From contig AP026073.1 of assembly GCA_024349765.1 (NCBI GenBank), positions 7,378,001-7,442,000 of the forward strand: 64,000 nucleotides of DNA. Direction: 5' to 3'. The notes under the pieces were generated by a model. That model was not told where the DNA came from. It did no database searches and saw only the letters and a program-made list of their open reading frames with translations. This stretch comes from Streptomyces nigrescens (lineage in GTDB: Bacteria > Actinomycetota > Actinomycetes > Streptomycetales > Streptomycetaceae). The translations under genes and the position numbers were made by a program. Positions 47,094-56,444 of this stretch are shown here, one piece after another; within the stretch, counting starts at the first letter, position 1, and every line of letters starts with the position of its first letter.

Positions 47094-49064
47094 ATGACTG
47101 ACGAGACGACCGCAGGCCCCGACCGCACGCCCGACCCGACCCCTTCCTCGGCCGACCCCGACCGCTCCGCCCGCTCCTCCGGGACGCTGACGGACTCGGC
47201 CGACCCCATAACGGGCCCGGGCGCGTCGACACCTGACCCGGCCGGCTCGCCGAAGACGGACATCACGGACATGCCCGACTGGGAGAAGCGCTTCCGGGCC
47301 CCGCGGATCGGGCTGCCGGACTGGGCCGAGGACGCCCCGGACCGCTCGCTGTTCGTCTCGAACGCCACCGGCACCTTCGAGCTGTACACCTGGGACCGGG
47401 CGACCGGCGCCCAGCGGCAGGCCACGGACCGACCGAACGGCACGACGGACGGGACGCTCTCGCCGGACGGCGAATGGGTGTGGTGGTTCTCGGACACCGA
47501 CGGGGACGAGTTCGGCATCTGGATGCGGCAGCCGTTCGCCGGCGGCCCGGACGAGCCGGCCACCCCCGGACTCGCCCCCTCCTACCCGGGAGGTCTGGCC
47601 ATCGGCCGCGACGGCACCGCGATCGTCGGCCGCTCCACGGACGACGACGGCTCGACCATCCACGTCGTACGCCCGGGACAGTCCCCGGTGGAGATCTACC
47701 GGCACCGCGAGTCGGCGGGCGTCGGCGATCTCTCGCACGACGGCTCACTGATCGCCATCGAGCACACCGAGCACGGCGACGCGATGCACTCCGCGATCCG
47801 CGTCGTCCGGCCCGACGGCTCCACGGTCGCCGAGCTGGACGACACCGACGGCGGCACCGAGGAGCTGGGCCTGTCGGTGCTGGGCTTCGCACCGGTGGAC
47901 GGTGACTCCCGGCTGCTGGTCGGGCACCAGCGCCGGGGCCGCTGGGAGCCGATGATCTGGGACCCGCTGACCGGCAAGGAGACGGCCCTGGAGATCGACC
48001 TCCCGGGAGACGTCGGCGCCGACTGGTACCCGGACGGCTCGGCACTGCTCGTGGAGCACGAGTACCAGGCCCGCAGCGAGCTGTGGCGGTACGACCTCGG
48101 AGCGGAGCCGGCGGGCACGGCGCTGACCCGGGTCGAGACCCCGGCCGGGACGGTCTCGGGCGCGACGGCACGGCCGGACGGAACGGTCGAGTTCCTGTGG
48201 TCGTCGGCCGCGCAGCCCCCGGAGGTGCGCTCGACGAGCGGTGCCGTCGTGCTGGACCCGCCCGGTATGAAGGCGCCGGGGTCGGTGCCGGTGCGGGACG
48301 TCTGGGTGGACGGCCCGGGCGGCCGTATCCACGCCCTGGTGCAGCAGCCTGCGGGCGACGGCCCCTTCCCGACGGTGTTCGACATCCACGGCGGCCCGAC
48401 CTGGCACGACAGCGACGCCTTCGCCTCGTCCCCGGCGGCGTGGGTCGACCACGGCTTCGCGGTCGTACGCGTCAACTACCGCGGCTCGACGGGCTACGGC
48501 CGCGCCTGGACGGACGCCCTCAAGCACCGCGTCGGGCTGATCGAGCTCGAAGACATCGCCGCGGTGCGCGAGTGGGCGGTCGGCTCCGGCCTGGCGGACC
48601 CGGAGCAGCTGGTCCTGGCCGGCGGCTCCTGGGGCGGCTACCTCACGCTGCTCGGGGTCGGCACCCAGCCGGACGCCTGGGCACTGGGCCTCGCGGCGGT
48701 ACCGGTGGCGGACTACGTCACCGCCTACAACGACGAGATGGAAGCCCTCAAGGCCATGGACCGCACCCTCCTGGGCGGCACCCCCGAGGAGGTCCCGGAG
48801 CGCTTCGAGGCCTCGTCCCCGCTGACCTACGTGGACGCGGTGCGGGCCCCGGTCTACATCTCCGCCGGCGTCAACGACCCGCGCTGCCCGATCCAGCAGG
48901 TGGAGAACTACGTCCAGCGCCTGGAACAGCGCAGCCACCCGCACGAGGTCTACCGCTACGACGCGGGCCACGGCTCCCTCGTCGTCGAGGAACGCATCAA
49001 GCAGGTCCGCCTGGAACTCGACTTCACCCAGCGCTACTTGGCCGCCAGGCACCAGAACGCCTGA
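47094..49064 (+). CDS. Prolyl oligopeptidase-family (S9) serine peptidase
   Basis: A 656-residue S9 peptidase. An N-terminal ~55-residue Asp/Pro/Thr/Ser-rich extension precedes a beta-propeller of six or seven blades (about 75-390), then an alpha/beta-hydrolase domain. The catalytic Ser is in GGSWGGY near residue 512, the Asp in AGVNDPR near 598 and the His in DAGHGS near 630. It is likely to cleave short peptides after small or prolyl residues. There is no signal peptide, so it is cytoplasmic. ATG at 47094 is used; a shorter product from MPDWEKRF is possible. Confidence 0.92.
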   Translation: MTDETTAGPDRTPDPTPSSADPDRSARSSGTLTDSADPITGPGASTPDPAGSPKTDITDMPDWEKRFRAPRIGLPDWAEDAPDRSLFVSNATGTFELYTWDRATGAQRQATDRPNGTTDGTLSPDGEWVWWFSDTDGDEFGIWMRQPFAGGPDEPATPGLAPSYPGGLAIGRDGTAIVGRSTDDDGSTIHVVRPGQSPVEIYRHRESAGVGDLSHDGSLIAIEHTEHGDAMHSAIRVVRPDGSTVAELDDTDGGTEELGLSVLGFAPVDGDSRLLVGHQRRGRWEPMIWDPLTGKETALEIDLPGDVGADWYPDGSALLVEHEYQARSELWRYDLGAEPAGTALTRVETPAGTVSGATARPDGTVEFLWSSAAQPPEVRSTSGAVVLDPPGMKAPGSVPVRDVWVDGPGGRIHALVQQPAGDGPFPTVFDIHGGPTWHDSDAFASSPAAWVDHGFAVVRVNYRGSTGYGRAWTDALKHRVGLIELEDIAAVREWAVGSGLADPEQLVLAGGSWGGYLTLLGVGTQPDAWALGLAAVPVADYVTAYNDEMEALKAMDRTLLGGTPEEVPERFEASSPLTYVDAVRAPVYISAGVNDPRCPIQQVENYVQRLEQRSHPHEVYRYDAGHGSLVVEERIKQVRLELDFTQRYLAARHQNA

Positions 49065-49215
49065 CCAGCAGCAAGGCAGCACAAGCACGGACGCAAGAAA
49101 AGGGGCGACCGCCCCGGAAGGAGAGCGAGAGAGCAAGAGAACAGCAGAGCAGTGCCCTCGCGGACGCGGCCCCGCAACACGATCCCGTAACGCGGCCCCG
49201 TAACGCGGCTCCCTC

Positions 49216-50544
49216 TCAGGCCGCCGCGTGGTGGGAGAGGGCGGCGTGCGGGTCGGTGATCCCGGTGCCCTCGGTCGTGTGATCCGTGTGGACGGTCGCG
49301 GCGGTGAGCCGGGGGACGGCGTGGATCAGTGCGTGCTCGGCGGCGACGGCGAGCGCGTGGGCCTGCACCACGGTCAGTTGGGCGTCGACGACGATGTCGG
49401 CCTCGGCACGCAGCGTGTGACCGATCCAGCGCATGCGGACCTGGCCCACGTCACGGACCCCGGCCACCGTGCGCAGGGCGGTCTCCGCGGTGTCGAGGAG
49501 CTCGGGGTCGACGGAGTCCATCAGCCGCCGGTAGACCTCGCGGGCCGCGTCGCGGAGGACGACGAGGATGGCGGCGGTGATCAGCAGACCGATGAGGGGG
49601 TCGGCGAGGCGCCAGCCGAGAGCTGCGCCGCCGGCACCGAGGAGGACGGCGAGGGAGGTGAAACCGTCGGTGCGGGCGTGCAGCCCGTCGGCGACCAGGG
49701 CCGCGGAACCGATCTTGCGGCCGGTGCGGATGCGGTAGCGGGCCACCCACTCGTTACCGAGGAACCCGACGACGGCGGCCACGGCCACCGCCCCCAGGTG
49801 GGTCACGTCACGGGGATGCAGCAGGCGGTCAACGGCCTCGTAAGCGGCCAGGAGAGAGGAGGTGGCGATGGTGAGGACGATGGCGATACCGGCGAGGTCC
49901 TCGGCGCGTCCGTAGCCGTAGGTGTAGCGGCGGTTCGCCGCACGGCGGCCGAGTACGAAGGCGATGCCGAGCGGCACAGCGGTCAGGGCGTCCGCGGCGT
50001 TGTGGAGGGTGTCACCGAGCAGTGCCACCGAGCCCGACATCGCGACGACGACCGCCTGGACCAGCCCGGTCCCCCCGAGGATCCCGAGCGAGAGCCACAG
50101 CGTGCGCATGCCCTCCCGGGAGGTCTCCATCGCGGCATCGACCTTGTCCGCGGCCTCGTGGCTGTGCGGGGTGAGCAGATGACCAAGCTGATGCCGCACC
50201 CGCCCCCAACGCCCGGCCTGCGCTGGCAGCCCGGGGTGGGAGTGGCCGTGGTCGTGGCCGTGGGCACCGGGGTGGGAGTGGCTGGCGCCCTGCCCGTGGG
50301 GGTCGGGGTGGGAGTGGCTGGGGCCGTGACCGTGGGGGCCGGGATCGGAGTGGCTGGGGCCCTGACCGTGGTGGCCTGGGTGGGAGTGGCCGGGGCCCTG
50401 ACCGTGGGGGCCGTCGCCATGGCCGTCACCAGGGTGGGCGGGGCTGTCGCCATGGCCGTCACGGGGGTGCGCCAGGTCGGCGCGGTCGTGGCTGTGCGGG
50501 TGGGCTTGGTCAGGGCGGTGCGAGGGGGTGCGGTTGCCTGCCAT
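49216..50544 (-). CDS. Cation diffusion facilitator with His-rich repeat tail
   Basis: A 442-residue CDF transporter for divalent metals (zinc, iron or related). Motifs HNAAD and HARTD, whose His/Asp form the transport site, lie in transmembrane helices 2 and 5. Six helices and a C-terminal cytoplasmic domain are visible. The N-terminal ~110 residues are Gly/His/Pro-rich with five 12-residue repeats like GQGPSHSHPDPH, which would bind metal in the cytoplasm. ATG at 50544 is used; an ATG nine codons upstream is possible. A G-rich block lies upstream. Confidence 0.9.
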   Translation of the reverse strand: MAGNRTPSHRPDQAHPHSHDRADLAHPRDGHGDSPAHPGDGHGDGPHGQGPGHSHPGHHGQGPSHSDPGPHGHGPSHSHPDPHGQGASHSHPGAHGHDHGHSHPGLPAQAGRWGRVRHQLGHLLTPHSHEAADKVDAAMETSREGMRTLWLSLGILGGTGLVQAVVVAMSGSVALLGDTLHNAADALTAVPLGIAFVLGRRAANRRYTYGYGRAEDLAGIAIVLTIATSSLLAAYEAVDRLLHPRDVTHLGAVAVAAVVGFLGNEWVARYRIRTGRKIGSAALVADGLHARTDGFTSLAVLLGAGGAALGWRLADPLIGLLITAAILVVLRDAAREVYRRLMDSVDPELLDTAETALRTVAGVRDVGQVRMRWIGHTLRAEADIVVDAQLTVVQAHALAVAAEHALIHAVPRLTAATVHTDHTTEGTGITDPHAALSHHAAA

Positions 50545-50633
50545 GGGGCTACCGTGGCACACCGATTCCATTGCGGCTACAACGGTCGTACACCCTCCGA
50601 CCAGGTGCGACGGCCTTGCAGTTACCTGTTCCA

Positions 50634-50710
50634 GGTGGGCGGGGTGGGGCGGGGTGGGGGTGAGGTGGGAGGGGCGGGGGCGGGGGGGGGGCGGCCCCCC
50701 CGGGGGGGGA
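50634..50710 (+). repeat. G-rich tract with G-quadruplex potential
   Basis: This intergenic block between the SURF1 stop and the CDF start is nearly all G on the plus strand. It has many runs of four to five G, a run of ten (50682-50691) and the palindrome ccccccc-ggggggg at 50695-50708. It could fold as a G-quadruplex or hairpin and act as a terminator for SURF1 or affect CDF expression. Long homopolymers are also sequencing-error prone. Confidence 0.7.
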
Positions 50711-50726
50711 GCAGCTGCCGAGCCCC

Positions 50727-51755
50727 TCAGCCCCGCCCCACCCCCGCCGCCCCGCCCCGTTCCTGGCCAGTCAGCACGTCCGCCGCCACACCCGCCGCCA
50801 CATCCCCCGCCTCAGCCGCCACACCCGAAGCCCCAGCCGACCCATCCCCCACCTCAGCCGACCCATCCCCCGCCTCAGCCGCCACATCCGAAGTCCCAGC
50901 CAACCCATCCCCCGTCCCAACCGCCACATCTCGCGCCCCAGCCGTCATATCCCCCGCCTCGCCCGCTTCCGGGAGGAGGCCCAGGGCTGCGTCCTTCGCG
51001 GCTTCGGATTCGCGGCGGAAGAGGCGGAACCACATGAAGACCACGAAGCCGGCGAAGACGAACCACTCGCCGGTGTAGCCGAGGTTCTGGAAGGCCTTGA
51101 GGTCCAGGCCGCTGCCCTCGGCGGCGGCCGGGGGGACGGGGTGCAGCGGGGCCGGCGGGTCGGTCTGCGTGATCCAGGCGTCGTAGACGTCGTACGGCAC
51201 GATGTTGACCAGCGACGCCGCGCTGATCATGCCGAGCTGACCGTGCGGCAGTCCGCCGCCCGCCTGGACGCCGTCGGTGCCCTGGTTCTCGGAGGCCTGC
51301 AGCGCGCCGGTGACCGTCACCTCGCCCTTGGGCGGTGCGGGCACCTTCGCCGTGTCGGCCTTCGCCTCGGCGTCACCGGGCAGCCAGCCGCGTACGACCG
51401 GGAGCGCCTTGCCGTGGTCCGTGCGCAGGAGGGTGAGGACGTAGAAGCCCTGCCGCTCGCCGTGCTTGTCCTTCAGGGTGCGGGCCGGTACGAGCAGTTG
51501 GTGCTCGGTGTCGTAGCGCCCGCGGGCGCTGGCCTGGCGTCCGGAGGTGATCTTGTCGACGGGCAGCAGGCTGTCGAGGGGCCGGGCGGCCGCGGTCTTC
51601 GCCCGGGCCGAGCGGTCTTCCTGCTGCCGGTGGGTGTCGACGCGGTCCTCGAAGCGGCTCAGCTGCCAGCTGCCCATGAAGATGCAGAAGGGAATCGCCA
51701 GCACGGCGAAGACGTTGATCCCCCACCACCGCGGGGTCAGCAGGAACCGGTACAC
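50727..51755 (-). CDS. SURF1-family protein with repetitive C-terminal tail
   Basis: A 342-residue SURF1 protein, which assists haem a insertion into cytochrome c oxidase. It has the usual two membrane helices, one at 10-32 (WWGINVFAVLAIPFCIFMGSWQL, which I quote in part) and one near 235-255 before FRLFRRE. Between them lie WQLSRFEDR and VVRGWLP motifs. The last ~75 residues are a tail of Ala/Gly/Asp repeats (VAAEAGDGSAEVGDG) absent from typical SURF1. GTG at 51755 starts MYRFLLTPRWWG. The gene follows the sigma-coupled membrane gene region on the same strand but with its own gap. Confidence 0.9.
   Translation of the reverse strand: MYRFLLTPRWWGINVFAVLAIPFCIFMGSWQLSRFEDRVDTHRQQEDRSARAKTAAARPLDSLLPVDKITSGRQASARGRYDTEHQLLVPARTLKDKHGERQGFYVLTLLRTDHGKALPVVRGWLPGDAEAKADTAKVPAPPKGEVTVTGALQASENQGTDGVQAGGGLPHGQLGMISAASLVNIVPYDVYDAWITQTDPPAPLHPVPPAAAEGSGLDLKAFQNLGYTGEWFVFAGFVVFMWFRLFRRESEAAKDAALGLLPEAGEAGDMTAGARDVAVGTGDGLAGTSDVAAEAGDGSAEVGDGSAGASGVAAEAGDVAAGVAADVLTGQERGGAAGVGRG
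50770..50960 (-). repeat. Degenerate coding repeats in the SURF1 tail
   Basis: Plus-strand repeats of about 18-21 bases, such as cctcagccgacccatccccc, recur here and encode Ala/Gly/Asp repeats at the C-terminus of SURF1. They are in frame and probably vary between strains. Confidence 0.7.
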
Positions 51756-51820
51756 CCCATCAACGGTACGGGGCCCGCGCGGCGGGCCCTCACCGCCCCC
51801 TGGCCGAGTCCCGCCGGGCC

Positions 51821-53587
51821 CTACTGGGCCGCCACCGCCTCCGTGCGGTAAACCGTTCCGGCGCAGGCGTCGGCGATCTTGGCGTCGGTGGCGGCGGGCT
51901 CGCCGGCCTCCGGCGTATGGCTGAGAACGATCCCTCCGGGCGCGGCGCCGCCACCGCCGGTACCGTCGTCGCCGCCCGCCTGACCGCCGCCGTCGGTGCC
52001 CGTCGTGGCCCCCGCGTCCGGGGACTGCCCCGGGTCCTTCGAGGGGTCGGGAGTCGGCGAGGGCCCCGGGTTGACGCACCCGGTGGGGCCGCCGCCGGCC
52101 TGCGGGATCCAGGCGAACTTCACCTCGTACGCCTCGCCCGGCTTGAGCACCAGCTGGTCGGGGGTGGTGGCCGGATCGGGCAGACCGGTGGCCTCGTCAC
52201 CCGAGGTGTGGTCGACGACGTGGATGTGGTCGGGATTCGTGGACCCCTGCGCGGAAGCCACGACGACGGTGCCGCCGCCCTGGACGGAACAGGGCGTGGT
52301 GGACGTGTTGACCACCCGGAACGCACCGTAGACGCGGCCGTCGGCGTCCGCCTGGCCGACCTTGCTCGTTCCCTGTCCGAGCTGATCACGCCCGCAGACC
52401 GGCGAGGTGACGTCCATGGTCTCGTCCGGGGCGGGGGTGCCGGCACCCGCGCCATGGCCGGCGCCGTTCTTCTCCGTGGCCTTGCCCTTGCCCGCGGGTC
52501 GCCCCCCGCCCGGCCTGGCGCCGCCCTGGTCGGTCGGGCGCGGCCCGGCCTGCTCGGTGCCCTCGCCGTGCGTGCCTCCGTCGGCGTCGTGGGCGCGCTG
52601 GCTGCTCGCGGCGTTGGCGGGCCGGTCGGGGGAGCCGTCGGCGAGGTCGGCGACGTGGAGCATGGCGGGGATCGACGTACCGCCGAGCAGCAGTGCGGCG
52701 GCCGCGCCGACGACGACGTGGCGACGGCGCTGGCGGCGGGCCGGTACGGCGCGGCGCAGGTGGTCCAGGGCGTCCGGGGACGGTTCGAGGCCGCCGACGC
52801 TGGACTGCAGGAGGCGCCTCAGATCGTCCTCGTCGCCGAAGCCGCCACCGAATCCACCGCCGGTGGGATGGCTGCGGCCGTGGTCGTCCCCGTCACCGTC
52901 GCCCCCACTGCCCCCGGAGGTAGAGCCCGCGGAGGCAGGCCCCGCGGAGGCCGGGCCCCCGGAGGCAGCACCGTCGAACGCTCCGCCGCCATGGGCATCG
53001 TTGTCGCGGTCGCCCCCACGGGAGCGGGTCTCACCGGCCTCGCCCCCACGGGACCGCGTCTCACCCGCCTCGGCCTCGCGGGCCCGGGTCTCGCGATCAC
53101 GCACTCCGCGGTCGTACTCATGGCTCTCGCGGGTTTCCCGGCTCGCGCAGATCTCGCGGCCCTCATGCCCCCCGCGACGTCCCTGCCCCCGGGTCTCGTG
53201 GCTCCCGTGACTCGCGTGGCCGCCCTGACCGCCGTCGTGTGCCTCGCGTACGAGGTACAGCCCCTGCGGCCCATGGGCCGCCGCGCCGTGTGTGCGGTAC
53301 GGGGCGTCGTCCACACCGGCACGCCCCGCCGCCCAGCCCGGAACCGCGCGCCCCCGGGGCACGCCACCCGGACCACCCTCAGAACCGGCCGAACCAACCG
53401 AACCGACCGGCCCCATGGGCCCAGCCGAACCAACCGAGCCCATCGAACCAACCGAACCGATCGAACCGACCGGCCCCATGGGTCCGGCCGACCCGACAGC
53501 CCCAGCCGAAGACCCCAACGACCCAGTCACGCCCCCCAAGGAACCCGCGTCAAACGGCCGGTACCGGCCGAACCTGTTGCCATTCAT
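51821..53587 (-). CDS. Sigma-coupled membrane protein with collagen-like repeats
   Basis: A 588-residue protein. Residues 29-74 form about 15 uninterrupted Gly-X-Y triplets (GSAGPMGPVGS, GSVGSAGPMGP), followed by an Arg/Gly/Glu-rich low-complexity region. Near 260-285 is a helical segment (DEDDLRRLLQSSVGGLEPSP), then a single membrane helix at about 290-315, and an outer Cys-containing domain (VCGRDQLGQG ... TPCSVQGGG) with a Pro/Asp tail, like DUF4232-type domains. ATG overlaps the sigma factor stop (ATGA) with TGGAGG before, so it is translationally coupled and could be its anti-sigma factor. No classical zinc anti-sigma motif is visible, so that role is inference. Confidence 0.85.
   Translation of the reverse strand: MNGNRFGRYRPFDAGSLGGVTGSLGSSAGAVGSAGPMGPVGSIGSVGSMGSVGSAGPMGPVGSVGSAGSEGGPGGVPRGRAVPGWAAGRAGVDDAPYRTHGAAAHGPQGLYLVREAHDGGQGGHASHGSHETRGQGRRGGHEGREICASRETRESHEYDRGVRDRETRAREAEAGETRSRGGEAGETRSRGGDRDNDAHGGGAFDGAASGGPASAGPASAGSTSGGSGGDGDGDDHGRSHPTGGGFGGGFGDEDDLRRLLQSSVGGLEPSPDALDHLRRAVPARRQRRRHVVVGAAAALLLGGTSIPAMLHVADLADGSPDRPANAASSQRAHDADGGTHGEGTEQAGPRPTDQGGARPGGGRPAGKGKATEKNGAGHGAGAGTPAPDETMDVTSPVCGRDQLGQGTSKVGQADADGRVYGAFRVVNTSTTPCSVQGGGTVVVASAQGSTNPDHIHVVDHTSGDEATGLPDPATTPDQLVLKPGEAYEVKFAWIPQAGGGPTGCVNPGPSPTPDPSKDPGQSPDAGATTGTDGGGQAGGDDGTGGGGAAPGGIVLSHTPEAGEPAATDAKIADACAGTVYRTEAVAAQ
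53366..53503 (-). repeat. Collagen-like Gly-X-Y coding repeat
   Basis: Encodes about 15 consecutive Gly-X-Y triplets. Plus-strand DNA shows repeats such as gaaccaaccga and accggccccatggg. The repeat is in frame and intracellular by topology, which is unusual for collagen-like sequence. Confidence 0.8.
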
Positions 53588-54246
53588 GCCGGAGCCTCCA
53601 TCGCGACGCGGAGCGCCGCGATGCCCCGCGACCCGTACGCCTTGACCGAGCCGAGCGATATGCCCAGCGTCTGCGCCACCTGCGCCTCGGTCATGTCGGC
53701 GAAATAGCGCAGCACCAGCACCTCGCGCTGGCGGCGCTGCAGCCCGCGCATCGCCTTGATCAGCTGGTCCCGCTCCAGCAGGTCGTACGCGCCCTCCTCG
53801 GCACTGGCCATGTCGGGCATCGGTTTGGAGAGCAGCTTGAGGCCGAGGATGCGCCGACGAAGCGCGGAGCGGGAGAGGTTGACGACCGTCTGCCGGAGGT
53901 AGGCGAGGGTCTTCTCGGGGTCGCGCACCCGGCCGCGCGCGGAGTGCACCCGGATGAAGGCTTCCTGTACGACGTCCTCGCAGGAGGCGGTGTCGTCGAG
54001 GAGCAGCGCGGCGAGACCGAGCAGGGAGCGGTAGTGCGCGCGGTAGGTCTCGGTGAGGTGGTCGACTGTGGTGCCCACGGCCATCGCGTCGTCAGTGTCC
54101 CCACGCTGAGAAGGAATCTGCGCGGGACGCGTGGTGGGCCAGGGTGCGATCACTGGCATGCCCCCGGCTGCGCGGGGCCGCTGCGGACGCACTGCCGCGC
54201 CTGCCGCGCCCGCTGGGGCGATGGTGAAACCGAGTACCTCTGCCAC
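53584..54246 (-). CDS. SigE-family ECF RNA polymerase sigma factor
   Basis: A 220-residue sigma factor. Region 2 (YRSLLGLAALLLDDTASCEDVVQEAF) and region 4 (RQREVLVLRYFADMTEAQVA, TLGISLGSVKAYGSRG) are clear, with no regions 1 or 3. The N-terminal ~50 residues are an extension before HLTETYRAHY; GTG at 54246 (starting VAEVLGFTIAP) is preferred from remembered homologues, with ATG at 54084 as a shorter option. It is the first gene of a coupled pair with the membrane protein. Targets are unknown. Confidence 0.88.
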   Translation of the reverse strand: MAEVLGFTIAPAGAAGAAVRPQRPRAAGGMPVIAPWPTTRPAQIPSQRGDTDDAMAVGTTVDHLTETYRAHYRSLLGLAALLLDDTASCEDVVQEAFIRVHSARGRVRDPEKTLAYLRQTVVNLSRSALRRRILGLKLLSKPMPDMASAEEGAYDLLERDQLIKAMRGLQRRQREVLVLRYFADMTEAQVAQTLGISLGSVKAYGSRGIAALRVAMEAPA

Positions 54247-54771
54247 GCTTGTTGGACACGCTTCCCCCCATAAGGGTTGTACGCGCAAGGCACCGCTTTT
54301 GACGATGCATCAAATGCCCTCATGCGTACCAGCTCTTCCCGAATGCCCCATTTATCCCGATGAGTTCGCCCCGACACCCGAGGGCTCACACGTGCAGACC
54401 CGCAGGCACCCCGGACCACCCCCCGGGATGGCCACAAAGACGCTCCCCGCCGAACTGCCGGTTGCAGTGTGGCGGGGAGCGAATGGTCGAACAGATCGTC
54501 AGCCCAGATCAAGAGGTACGGACCAGCGATTCGCTCACAGGATCTTCACACGTCCCTCAAAAGTATCCCCCAGACGGTCGGCCCGCCACGGCCAATCCCG
54601 CCAAGTCACCCCTCACAGAACCGAGCAACAACCCCCATCGGGCCCGATCCCTCGCCCCGGAGAACCCAAGGAGAACCCAGACCCCGAAAACCTCAGAAGC
54701 CCCAGAAAGCCCTGGACACCACACAGGCACCACAGGCGACCACACAGGCCCCGCACGGGACCCAGGGGCAC
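54247..54771. other. Intergenic region between the sigma gene and asd
   Basis: The 525 bases contain the sigma-gene promoter region and the hairpin at 54441-54481. From about 54,650 to 54,770 there are repeats of cacaggc and ccccagaaagcc type. No gene with ribosome site and codon bias is seen in either strand. Confidence 0.5.
54441..54481 (-). terminator. Hairpin between asd and the sigma gene
   Basis: A perfect 11-bp inverted repeat, cgctccccgcc (54441-54451) and ggcggggagcg (54471-54481), with a 19-base loop. It lies 290 bases beyond the leftward asd stop and could end the ask-asd transcript. Confidence 0.6.
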
Positions 54772-55926
54772 CTACCCCCGCGCCCCTCGCTCCGCCCGCG
54801 CCCCCCGCATCTCCGCCGCCACCAACTCCCCGATCTGGGCCGTGTTCAGCGCCGCGCCCTTGCGGAGGTTGTCGCCGCACACGAACAGTTCCAGCGCCCG
54901 CGGATCGTCCAGGGAGCGCCGTACGCGTCCGACCCAGGTGGGGTCCGTGCCGACGACGTCGGACGGGGTGGGGTACTCGTCCTCCTCGGGGGCGTCGCAC
55001 AGCACGACGCCGGGGGCCGCCGCCAGGATCTCGTGGGCGCCGCCGACCGTGACCTCGTTCTCGAAACGGGCGTGGACGGCCAGCGAGTGGGTCGTGAGCA
55101 CCGGCACCCGCACGCAGGTCGCGGCGACCGGCAGGTCCGGCAGTCCGAGGACCTTGCGGGACTCGTGCCGGACGTCGAGCTCCTCCGAGGACCAGCCGTC
55201 CTCCTGGAGGGTGCCGGCCCAGGGCACGACGTTGAGCGCGAGCGGTGCCGGGAACGGCCCCAGGGTGTCGCCGACGGCCCGCCGTACGTCACCGGGCGTG
55301 GCTCCCAGGTCCGTACCGGACACCGCGGACAGCTGGGCCCGCAACGTCTCGGCGCCGGCCCGGCCGGCCGCGGAGGCGGCGTGGTACGAGGAGACGATCA
55401 GTTCGCTCAGCCCGTACTCGGCGTGCAGCGCACCGAGCGCGACGATCATCGCGAGGGTGGTGCAGCCGGGGCCGGCGAGAATGCCGCGCGGGCGCACCCG
55501 TGCCGTGTGCGCGTTGATCTCGGGGACGACCAGCGGCACGTCCGGGTCCCGCCGGAACGCGCGCGAGGAGTCGATGACCACCGCGCCCTTGGACACCGCG
55601 ACCGGCGCCCACTGCGCGGCGACCTCGTCCGGGACGTCGAACATCGCGACGTCGATGCCGTCGAAGGCCTCGTCGCTCAGCGCGACGACCTCGACCTCGG
55701 CGCCCCGTACGGTCAGTTTGCGGCCTGCCGAGCGCGGAGACGCGATCAGCCGGATCTCGCCCCAGATGTCGGCCCGCTCGGACAGGATGCCGAGCAGGAC
55801 CGAGCCGACGGCGCCGGTGGCACCGACGACGGCGAGATCCGGCTTGCCGGCCGGCTCACGGGCCGTGCGGGCCTCCGCCCCCGCCGTATCAGCGAGGGAC
55901 GGACGGCCCGCTTCGGCCGGGATCAT
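54772..55926 (-). CDS. asd: Aspartate-semialdehyde dehydrogenase
   Basis: A 384-residue NADP-dependent enzyme that converts aspartyl phosphate to aspartate semialdehyde, for lysine/diaminopimelate, threonine and methionine. The nucleotide loop is [10 protein letters not shown] near residue 35, the catalytic Cys is in GPGCTTLAM (most homologues have NPNC), and the substrate Arg and His are in [10 protein letters not shown]. About 30 residues precede the fold, longer than usual. ATG at 55926 overlaps the ask stop by four bases, so it is coupled to ask, its pathway predecessor. Confidence 0.95.
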   Translation of the reverse strand: MIPAEAGRPSLADTAGAEARTAREPAGKPDLAVVGATGAVGSVLLGILSERADIWGEIRLIASPRSAGRKLTVRGAEVEVVALSDEAFDGIDVAMFDVPDEVAAQWAPVAVSKGAVVIDSSRAFRRDPDVPLVVPEINAHTARVRPRGILAGPGCTTLAMIVALGALHAEYGLSELIVSSYHAASAAGRAGAETLRAQLSAVSGTDLGATPGDVRRAVGDTLGPFPAPLALNVVPWAGTLQEDGWSSEELDVRHESRKVLGLPDLPVAATCVRVPVLTTHSLAVHARFENEVTVGGAHEILAAAPGVVLCDAPEEDEYPTPSDVVGTDPTWVGRVRRSLDDPRALELFVCGDNLRKGAALNTAQIGELVAAEMRGARAERGARG

Positions 55927-56444
55927 CGACCGGTGCCGCCATAGACCACGGCCTCGTCGCTCTCCGAGTCGAGACCGAAGGCGGTGTGCACGGCGCGCAC
56001 GGCCTCGTTGACGTCATCGGCGCGGGTGACGACCGAGATACGGATCTCGGAGGTCGAGATGAGCTCGATGTTCACGTCGGCGTTCGACAGCGCCTCGAAG
56101 AACGTCGCGGTGACGCCCGGGTTGGTCTTCATGCCCGCGCCGACCAGCGAGATCTTGGCGATCTGGTCGTCGTAGCGCAGCGAGTCGAAGCCGACCGCGG
56201 CGCGGGTCTTCTCCAGGGCCGCCACGGCCTTGCGGCCCTCGGCCTTGGGGAGGGTGAAGGAGATGTCGGTCAGACCGGTCGACGCGGCCGAGACGTTCTG
56301 CACGACCATGTCGATGTTGACCTCGGAGTCCGCGATCGCACGGAAGATGCGCGCGGCCTCGCCCGGCTTGTCCGGGACTCCGACGACCGTGACCTTCGCC
56401 TCGGAGGTGTCGTGTGCGACGCCCGAGATGATTGCCTGCTCCAT
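55923..56444 (-). CDS. ask: Aspartokinase beta subunit from internal start
   Basis: Inside ask, an in-frame ATG at 56444 starts [19 protein letters not shown] and is preceded by AAGGGGA with about 8 bases spacing. The product would be 173 residues, consisting only of the two ACT regulatory domains. This matches the beta subunit made from an internal start in Corynebacterium lysC and Bacillus aspartokinase II. Here it is inferred from position and ribosome site. Confidence 0.65.
   Translation of the reverse strand: MEQAIISGVAHDTSEAKVTVVGVPDKPGEAARIFRAIADSEVNIDMVVQNVSAASTGLTDISFTLPKAEGRKAVAALEKTRAAVGFDSLRYDDQIAKISLVGAGMKTNPGVTATFFEALSNADVNIELISTSEIRISVVTRADDVNEAVRAVHTAFGLDSESDEAVVYGGTGR

Noticed and set aside
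52407-53210. Rightward frames over the sigma-coupled membrane protein
   Set aside because: They are shadows of low-complexity coding sequence, with no ribosome site and no recognisable motif.
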